In this document: one piece after another, positions 56,914 through 64,000 of the stretch | Layout of the letters: every line of letters starts with the position of its first letter | How positions within the stretch are numbered: position 1 is the first letter of the stretch | Origin: Fallopia convolvulus | Taxonomy: Eukaryota; Streptophyta; Magnoliopsida; Caryophyllales; Polygonaceae | Assembly: GCA_964016875.1 (NCBI GenBank) | Contig: OZ024730.1 | Coordinates: 30,791,295-30,855,294 of the forward strand | Direction of reading: 5' to 3' | DNA length: 64,000 nt | Translations under genes and position numbers: made by a program | Notes under the pieces: model-generated | What the model saw: only the letters and a program-made list of their open reading frames with translations | Told to the model about the DNA's origin: nothing | Database searches by the model: none

Positions 56914-58121
56914 GTGGCAGTGAGAGGGAACAATGCATGGTTCATAGATAGTGGATGCTCGAACCATATGACCGGAAACAAAGATATCCTCATCTCACTC
57001 CACACTCATGCCGAAGGAGGCCACGTCTCATTTGGCAATAAAAACAAGGGAGAAGTAATTGGAAAGGAAAAGTGTTGCTAAATAGATCAATCAAAATCAG
57101 CAATGTCAATCTGGTGAAAGATCTGGGATACAACCTCTTAAGTGTTGCCCAGATGTGTGATCAAGGGAACAACGTTGTCACCTTCGACTCAGACGAATGC
57201 CTAGTTATCAACAAAAAGACCAACAAAGTGATTCTGAGAGGAAGAAGGCACAACAACGTTTATGTAGTAGATACAGAATTTGAACCACCAATGAAGCTGT
57301 GTCTTGCGAGTTCCCACGATGATACGGAACTCTGGCACCGAAGACTGGGACATGCAGGTGTCAATCAAATCTTGAAGCTCTATCTACAGGATCTGGTCAT
57401 TGGTCTTCCTCAAATCAATCTCGAAGGAGTCCAAATGAGTGAGGCATGCGTTCGAGGGAAACAGACTAGGAACTCCTTCAAAGCCAAAAAGGTGGTGAGC
57501 ACAACCAGGCCTTTAGAGCTAATTCACATGGATCTCTGCGGTCCCATGCGAACAGCCAGCTATGGTGGAAAAAGGTACATGTACGTCTTAATTGATGATT
57601 TTTCTAGATTCACCTGGGTTTTTTTCTTGAAGGCAAAATCACAAGCTTTTGAAGAGTTCGAGCCTTTCATCAAAAGAACAGAAGTAAGCATGGGGCTAAA
57701 GCTGAAAGCCATCAGATCTGACCATGGAACTGAGTTTCAAAACTCAGAGTTCCTTAACTTTTGTGACAAACATGGGATCTCTCACAACTTTTCAGCCTCT
57801 CGCACTCCTCAGCAAAACGGAGTGGTCGAGAGAAAGAATAGGACCTTGGAGGACATGGCCAGAACCATGATGATTGAAAGCAGAGTTCTTGAGTATTTCT
57901 GGGTTGAATCCATCGCTACAGCTACATACATCTTGAACCGAGCCATGACAAGGCCTTTGATCAAGAAGACATCCTACGAGCTCATCAAGGGGAGAAAACC
58001 AAACATCTCCCATCTAAGGACCTTCGGATGCACATGCTTTGTCCACAACAATGGCAAAGACAACCTTGGAAAATTCGATCCTAGAAGCGATGAAGGGATC
58101 TTCCTAGGATACTCTTCATAA
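56914..58121 (+). pseudogene. copia protease and integrase
   Basis: Protease reads GNNAWFIDSGCSNHMTGNKD from 56926; a one-base loss near 57067 then shifts the frame. The long frame 57072-58121 continues NLVKDLGYNLLSVAQMCDQG, the integrase zinc region (ELWHRRLGHAGVNQI) and the catalytic core with HMDLCGPM, SDHGTEFQNS and QQNGVVERKNRTLEDMA, i.e. all three acidic residues. It stops at TAA 58119-58121 inside the typical FLGYSS-SKAYRVYN junction, so a point stop separates integrase from reverse transcriptase. Confidence 0.88.
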
Positions 58122-58481
58122 AGCAAGGCTTACAGGGTCTATAATAAGAGGACCAAGAAGATAGAAGAAAGCATCCATGTCGTCTTCAACGAGAAATCTG
58201 TAAAGATGGGAACAGAGACCCAAGGGAAGGGAACTCTGTTCAAACTGGTCAGACAAGAAGACGATGATGATGACGATGATAAGCCAAGGAAGAGGGATGA
58301 AGACTATCCAAGTGCAAGTAACATCCCATAACCAGGGAACAACGACGGAGATCCAACTCTCACTGATCAAATATCCCTCGAGGTTCCCTCCTCAGAAGAA
58401 CTACAAGACACCTCCAACTCTCTTGTTCCCAAAGACAATACCCTGCCAGAATCAAGTGTTCAGGGGGAACAAAGAGGGAAC
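58122..58481 (+). other. copia pol linker between integrase and RT
   Basis: The same frame continues after the stop with SKAYRVYNKRTKKIEESIHV and an acidic D-rich run, then another stop near 58329. This variable linker is normal in copia pol. Confidence 0.6.
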
Positions 58482-60242
58482 TTGCCAGGAATCTCTGAAG
58501 AAACACTCAATGAAGAAGCTAAAGATGAGTGTTCCCATGACAAAGAAGCATCTACTGAAGACGACACAAGTGCAAGGGAACCCACTCATACAAGAAACTT
58601 TCAACAAAGGAAGGACCATCCCATTGAGAACATCATCTCCCCTTATGATAAAGGTGTACAAACTCGTTCCTCTCTCAATAATTTTTGTGCTTTTAACGCG
58701 TTTGTTTCAATGGTGGAACCCAAAAATATCAAACAAACTTTGAAGGACTCAGATTGGATCCAAGCCATGCAAGAGGAGCTCCACCAATTCGAGAGGAACA
58801 AAGTTTGGAAGCTAGTTCCTAGGCCCAAGAACAAGAACATCATAGGAACTCGATGGGTCTTTAGGAACAAGCTCGATGATATTGGGGCTGTAGCAAGGAA
58901 CAAGGCTAGACTGGTGGCACAAGGCTACAGGCAAGAGGAAGGAATCGATTACGATGAGACCTTCGCACCGGTTGCCAGGATCGAGGCCATCAGACTCTTA
59001 ATTGCCTATGCTGCTCACAAGGGATTCAAGCTTTATCAAATGGATGTGAAAACAGACTTCCTCAATGGACATCTCAAGAAAGAAGTATATGTGGCCCAAC
59101 CCCCAGGATTCGAAGATGAGAAGCTGTCCAACCATGGCTACTTCCTGGAGAGGGCCCTCTACGGACTCAAACAAGCTCCCCGAGCTTGGTATGACAGGTT
59201 TGCTCAATTCCTCTTGTCCCATGGATACCTTCGAGGTTCCATAGACAAGACTTTGTTTTTAAAGAAAGAGTCTAAAGACATTTTGATTGTGCAAGTATAT
59301 GTTGACGACATTGTTTTTGGAGCAACTAACGAAACTCTTGTAGAGAAATTTAAGGACCTCATGAGCAGTGAGTTTGAGATGAGTCTCATTGGGGAACTCA
59401 CGTTCTTCTTGGGACTTCAAATATCCCAAACCAAGGAGGGAACAAAGATTCATCAACAGAAATACATCAAGGAAATGCTCGTGATGTATGGGATGGAATA
59501 CTCCAAGCCCATCGACACCCCCATCTTTCCAAATTCAAGGCTCAATGTGGATGAAACAGGTATAAGTGTGGACCAAAGGAACTATCGAGGTATGATTGGG
59601 TCCCGTCTCTACGTAACAGCTAGTAGACCGGATATCATGTTCTCTGTATGCCTTTGTGCTCGTTTTCAAGCTAACCCTATGGAATCACACCTGAAAGAGG
59701 TGAAGAGGATTTTCAGGTACCTCAAAGGGAACGATAACTTGTGTCTCTAGTATCAAAGGAACAGTTCCCTTGAGCTCATTGCATACACAGATGCGGATTT
59801 TGCAGGGCACCTGGTTGATAGAAAGAGTACATCAGGAATGGCCCAGTTCCTAGGGTCATGCTTAGTTTCATGGGGATCTAAAAAGCAAAACTCAGTGGCA
59901 CTCTCCACAGCTGAAGCAGAATATGTGGTTGCCGCATCGTGTTGTTCCCAAGTTCTATGGCTTAAGTCATAACTCCAGGATTACGGTATGTCTTTTGGCC
60001 CAGTTCCCATACTTTGTGATAATACTAGTGCCATAAACATTTCCAAAAATCATGTGCATCATTCTAGAACTAAGCATATAGATATAAGGCATCACTTTCT
60101 ACGTGACAATGTTGAAAGTGGGAACATCTCGATGGAACACTGTAGAACTGAAGAGCAAATTGCGGACATTCTTACCAAAGCTTTAGGCAGACGTCCCTAC
60201 CAGCGTTTTCGAATGCTTCTAGGGATGATAACTCTAAACTAA
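58482..60242 (+). pseudogene. copia reverse transcriptase and RNase H
   Basis: The frame shows NIIGTRWVFRNKLDD, KARLVAQGYRQEEGIDYDET, LYGLKQAPRAWYDRFAQFL, the catalytic VYVDDIVFGAT near 59297 and FEMSLIGELTFFLGLQ, a SIRE/Maximus hallmark. TAG at 59748-59750 stands where Trp is expected. RNase H continues in the same frame with YTDADFAGHLVDRKSTSG and STAEAEYVVAASCCSQVLWL; a TAA at 59968 interrupts it. The end has LCDNTSAINISKN, HSRTKHIDIRHHFLRD and EEQIADILTKALGR before the TAA at 60240-60242. Two point stops disable the copy. Confidence 0.9.
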
Positions 60243-60880
60243 ACAAGTCCCTGTTTGTCTCTCTCTCAATGCCTGACTAGTTTATCTCAGAATGCATGAT
60301 AGGGAACTTGGACTTATTGCTTTCACTATGCCAAGATTACTAGTCTAAAGATAAATGTGTACAAGGGAACTTTATTTCTTTTGGCCCTACATGATCAACC
60401 GGAGTTCCCTTTATCCCACCTTACAAGCCACTATGACGGTTGATCATATAACCTACCCTAAGCTAGGGACCAGACAAACGCTTCTCATGAGCCAAAATAT
60501 TCTCCTTTATCGAGTCGTAAATTGTCTGGTTCCCTTTGAGTTCCCTAGCCCCACAAAAGGATGAGTGTGAAGTCCCCTTAACCACTTAACTCTCCTTGAC
60601 CTTGATCAGATCATGGGAACTTATACATACTAGCAAGGGAACGCTGACTCACCTACGAAGAAGAACTGTCACTTGGGAAGCGGATTTTTGTGTCAGAAGC
60701 TCTGAAGCGTTAAGGGCCAAGTATTCAAAATTTTGAAAGGACTTCCCTAGAGATCGTGACGCGTGTCCATAGGCGTGCTATGGAAGTTGAAACGATGCCC
60801 CGCGTTCATTGGGCAACGGTTATGGAGGTTTTTCCACTTCCCTTTCTACCCTTCGCCCCTTCTCTCCTTAAAACCCTCAT
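60243..60880 (+). other. post-pol spacer of the copia element
   Basis: About 640 bases without a convincing gene. Seven GGGAAC/GTTCCC words lie within 60301-60640. The extra ORF begins near the end of this stretch; which ATG it uses is unclear. Confidence 0.5.
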
Positions 60881-63377
60881 TTGCCATTTTTGGGCTCTTA
60901 TTCCATCTTCCACCTCTGTCATTCTTCTTCTCCACATCCCTTTCACTCTCTTTTTCAAGAAACCTCCAAAACCTTCTCTCTTTCCCAAATCCTTACAAAA
61001 AAGGCCCCTCAACACACCTTCGGCCAAATCAAAGATTGGGTGCTTGCAAACCCCAGAATTCTCTTCATCTCCCAATTGAAAGAGATTGAGAAAGAGCAAG
61101 ACCCAGTCATGAAAGACGTACTCATCCAAGGGCTCTACAACCAAGTAAGCCCTTTCTTGTCACCTCCCCCTCCGGCCGACGACACTCTGGCCTGGACATC
61201 TTCCGCCACCTCCTCTGAATCCCTTCCTCCTCCCTCAACCACCAACACTTCCTCCGGAATTGTCATTGTTGACAGTTTCGGAGATGCTCGTCCCTCCATT
61301 AATGAGAAACCCAGAAAATCCAAACACCGTCATTCATCCAAAAAACGCCACTCCTCCAAAAACCCCTCAAAATCCAAAAAATCCAAACATTCTAAAGATC
61401 GCTCCAAATCCAAAAAACGCAAACACACTGAGGTCTCTGAATTTTCGGAGCCTAGAAAGAAATCCTTCTTCACCATTGACGATTGCGTGAACTGCTCCAA
61501 GGACAGTTCCTGTGTCGCCAAACCCCCCTTCATCTTCCACTCGGACTCTGGGACCTCCCAATCCCAGAGTCAACTCCCTTCTTCTTCTTCCCTCCCTCTT
61601 CCCATAACTGAGGGACCTCCCAAACCTCTCCCCTCGAAACAAAAGACTCCTCCACCACCTCCTTCTGTTCCCACATCAAAGGGAACTCCACCTTCATCAC
61701 TCCCCTCTGTTCCCACAACAACGGGAACTCCAACTCCACCTCCACCTCACAAAACTCCTTCCCCTCCTTCCTCACCAAAACACACATCTATCTCTCCCAC
61801 TCCTACCTCGGGGATCTCTACTCCCCAGGTTACCAAATCCACTCCTCTTCCCCCTTCTACACAACTCTCTACTCCCCTTTCTTCTTCTCTTCCTTCTTCC
61901 ACCACATCCCCCACCACCACAAAACTCCCCACTCCCTCTCCATCCAAAACTGCCGTCGTCCTTACTTTGGACGACGATGACCTCCTTCTCTCCATCGTCA
62001 TCGGAAAAATGACCAAGGACCCTCCTCCTCTCATCATGGGAACTGTCTAGGAGGAGGCCCAGCTAAAGGCCTTAGAGGAAGAGCTCAACAGGGACTCCTC
62101 TCAATACACAGCTGACCAAGGGACCAAGTCCCCAGAGAAGGTGGCTCCTGAAGAGCCCACGGAGAGAAGGGACCCCTCACCAACTGGTGGTGCTGGGGCA
62201 ACTACAAGTCATCCCGAAGATGATGCGGAAGGCTCAAGCTCGAGCTCCTCCGAGAAAGAAGGGACCTCCAATGATGAGGTCGAAGAAGAAGAGGCTCCCG
62301 CTGCTAAGGAGCAAGCATAGATCCCAACACCTGGACACCAAATGGTTGGTGTCCACGGGTTCCCAACAGCCAAGGGAACGAGTGCTAATGATTGAAGTGG
62401 TTGCACCCCCTCAGCAAAAAGGACCTCGCACGGTCTCTAGGGGGAACTCTTCTAAGAGCACCACCAAGAAGGGGAAGGGATCCTCTTCAACAAGGCACCC
62501 TGTGGACGAACGCCAGAAGCTCCTTCCTCCACTTATCATTTCTGAAGACTTGCTCAACGACAATGGCCTAGGGGAACTGTGGGACCTGATCAAGGCCCAG
62601 GGCTGGGAGAACCTCTGCAAGGAAACTGTGAGTGTAGATCCCTCACAAGTGCGTCAGTTCTACAATAACTTTATCATCTCCAATGACTGCACTCAGGGGA
62701 CTCTCTCCCACGAAGGCGACGAGTTTATATTTACTACGTCCACAATCCGCCTTCAGCTCCAGGTCCCAGTTCAAGGACTCAACGAGTTGCCCAACAAGCT
62801 TTGGGGCGACTTCAACAACGCCGAGGTGTACAACACTATCTTTGAGGGTCGAGTTCCCTCTAAAGTGCCCTCGACTCATCATCTGTCCCTGGTCGTCAAA
62901 CTTGCTCATCAATTCATCATCAATGTGGTGATCCCTCGTCAAGAGAAGCTTCTGGTCGTCAATATCCCCGATGTCATCATCCTCTATCACTTCCTCCTCA
63001 AGAAGCCCATCAACCTTCCCAGAATCATACTTGGGCATATGGAGAAGTGTATGGCTTCCTAGTCCCATTTACTTCCCTACTCTGAGCTGATAAAGAAGCT
63101 GCTACAAAAAGAGGGTCTCTACGACGCCTCTAAGGAAGAAATAGTGCTTGGAAGGGAACTGGACATCTCAGTTGTCCAGAAGATGAGGCACTCTGAGCCT
63201 GTAGAGGAAACGGCTCAACTGGAGTCTGGTGAAGAAGGGAACTCTCAAGTGTTGCTTCGCATTGCCAACACCCTCGACCAGATTGCCAGGGACCAAGCCA
63301 CGTTGGCCAGGGGACAAGAAAAACTCACACAAGTCCTGACGCGCCTCTGTGATGCACTGTTCCCCGCGGCCCCATGA
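60881..63377 (+). pseudogene. extra ORF after pol: basic, Pro/Ser-rich, plant-transposon-type domain
   Basis: The first frame (60881-62050; possible ATG at 61109, MKDVLIQGLY) has a basic stretch of Lys/Arg/His/Ser repeats (KSKKSKHSKDRSKSKKRKH) at about 61320-61430 that looks like a bipartite nuclear localisation signal, then a long Pro/Ser/Thr tract. TAG at 62048-62050 is followed in frame by an acidic region (EEAQLKALEEELNRD) ending at TAG 62318. A frameshift leads to frame 62187-63377: LLPPLIISEDLLNDNGLGEL, VRQFYNNFIIS and HEGDEFIFTTSTIRL, which recall the putative plant transposon protein domain (PF20167-type). After TAG 63060-63062 comes a C-terminal coiled coil (LRIANTLDQIARDQATLARG). 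SIRE elements carry an extra env-like ORF at this place, but I see no clear membrane protein. Function unknown. Confidence 0.65.
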
Positions 63378-63766
63378 TCTCTCCTTTCTTTTTCCCTTAA
63401 TCCAAAAATGACCACAAAATTGTACTTGTGTTCCCCTTGTACATATTTTCTTAAGTAATGAATTGGTTTTTAATTTGATTGCGTGTTCCTTTCTTCCTTG
63501 TTATTGCTTTGCTTGATTTCGATGATGTCAAAAGGGGGAAAGACAAAAAATGCGAGATGAGGTACAAGTTCAAGTTATCACAGAACATGCATAAGCTTTG
63601 GGGGAACAACTGAATAAAAATCTAAGTAAGAACTAAGTGTCTCACCAGAAGTGGCTCCCTAAATCTAAGTGTTTCACTAGAAGTGACTCCCCAAAATCAT
63701 ACTTAGGAACTCATCAGCATATCATTCATTGAAATACTTGCATATTTTGTGATGGGTTTGTCATCA
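63378..63766 (+). other. 3' untranslated region of the copia element
   Basis: No gene. It contains a short direct repeat (AAGTGTCTCACCAGAAGTGG and AAGTGTTTCACTAGAAGTGA) near 63636-63690. Confidence 0.6.
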
Positions 63767-63781
63767 TCAAAAAGGGGGAAA
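63767..63781 (+). other. polypurine tract of the copia element
   Basis: CAAAAAGGGGGAAAT lies directly before the LTR start TGTTGGGACG. Confidence 0.85.
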
Positions 63782-63782
63782 T

Positions 63783-64000
63783 TGTTGGGACGTTGTTGGG
63801 ACCTCTGGTTCTTAACAACGGATCAACGATGTCATTCTCCGAGTTTTGATAATGACAAACACCATAAGGAACTAATGTGGTTTGTTCAAGTATTTCTAAG
63901 GAACGCAAGCACAGCCAAGAACTCCCATGAAGGACCAAAAGTCACAGAAAGCTTACGATGAAGAGTTTCCATCAAGGGAACTCTGAAGAGGAAAGTTCCC
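63783..64000 (+). repeat. 3' LTR of the copia element, cut by window end
   Basis: It matches 44949-45075 plus 53975-54066 without the gypsy-2 insertion, with about seven substitutions by eye over 218 bases. It shows the empty site GAACGCAAGCACAGCC that proves where gypsy-2 inserted. Confidence 0.92.

Larger units (their letters stand above)
44949..64000 (+). mobile_element. SIRE/Maximus-like Ty1/copia retrotransposon, interrupted by gypsy-2
   Basis: The 5' LTR starts TGTTGGGACG at 44949, is split by gypsy-2 at 45076-53969, and resumes at 53970/53975 to about 54904. Then come an initiator-Met PBS, gag, protease, integrase, reverse transcriptase, RNase H (end 60242), a 3.5-kb extra region with an additional ORF, a purine tract and the 3' LTR from 63783, cut by the window end. 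It is inserted in gypsy-1; GTGTT (44944-44948) is the expected target duplication. RT signatures (FEMSLIGELTFFLGLQISQ) and the long post-pol region fit the SIRE/Maximus lineage. It is strikingly rich in GGGAAC/GTTCCC. Pol has several stops and frameshifts. Confidence 0.9.

Noticed and set aside
60756..61089. Alternative ORFs starting at 60756 and 60763 before the extra copia ORF
   Set aside because: They overlap the main frame, end in the Pro/Ser-coding stretch and show no independent signature; at most one could be a leader of the extra ORF.
62187..62300. Start of the second frame at the ATG-like codon near 62187
   Set aside because: The acidic EEAQLKALEEELNRD frame covers this stretch more convincingly; the 62187 frame becomes the real one only after a frameshift near 62300-62400.

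Overview
This is a plant nuclear window, probably eudicot, that is mostly transposable elements. The evidence is one recognisable host gene fragment (a plant-type GH29 alpha-L-fucosidase with spliceosomal introns), Ty1/copia and Ty3/gypsy (chromovirus) retrotransposons with initiator-Met-tRNA primer sites, a CACTA (En/Spm) transposon and a high A+T background. The species cannot be fixed from the sequence.

Layout: 1-1491 is the 3' part of a copia element ending in a 219-bp LTR. 2709-3068 is a solo LTR with a 5-bp target duplication. 4187-6228 holds the last two exons of an alpha-L-fucosidase 1-like gene. 6593-17370 is a chain of five A+T-rich, probably non-autonomous modules placed almost end to end; several carry a short ATG exon with a splice donor, and one carries a tRNA-like sequence. 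17717-26562 is a minus-strand Tekay/Del-type chromovirus with a chromodomain and very unequal LTRs. 27432-32698 is a minus-strand CACTA remnant with TNP2 transposase, DUF4216 and a spliced TNPA-like gene. 32699-38932 is a minus-strand LARD-like retroelement without recognisable pol.

From 39318 to the end there is a three-level nest. An old CRM/Galadriel-like chromovirus (gypsy-1, 39318-44948) is interrupted inside reverse transcriptase by a SIRE/Maximus-like copia element (44949 to beyond 64000). The 5' LTR of that copia is interrupted by a second, much younger copy of the chromovirus family (gypsy-2, 45076-53969). The target duplications, LTR divergence and degree of coding decay agree with this order. 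The missing 3' half of gypsy-1 should lie just beyond the window.

The most unusual signals are: (i) roughly 60 GGGAAC/GTTCCC hexamers across the copia element against about three in the chromovirus nested in it; (ii) a large extra reading region between copia pol and the 3' LTR with a basic stretch, proline/serine-rich tract and plant-transposon-like domain; (iii) a conserved potential leader intron packed with telobox (AAACCCTAA) motifs in both chromovirus copies, plus a polyprotein tail encoded inside the LTR; (iv) the serial chain of A+T-rich modules with promoter/first-exon-like segments.
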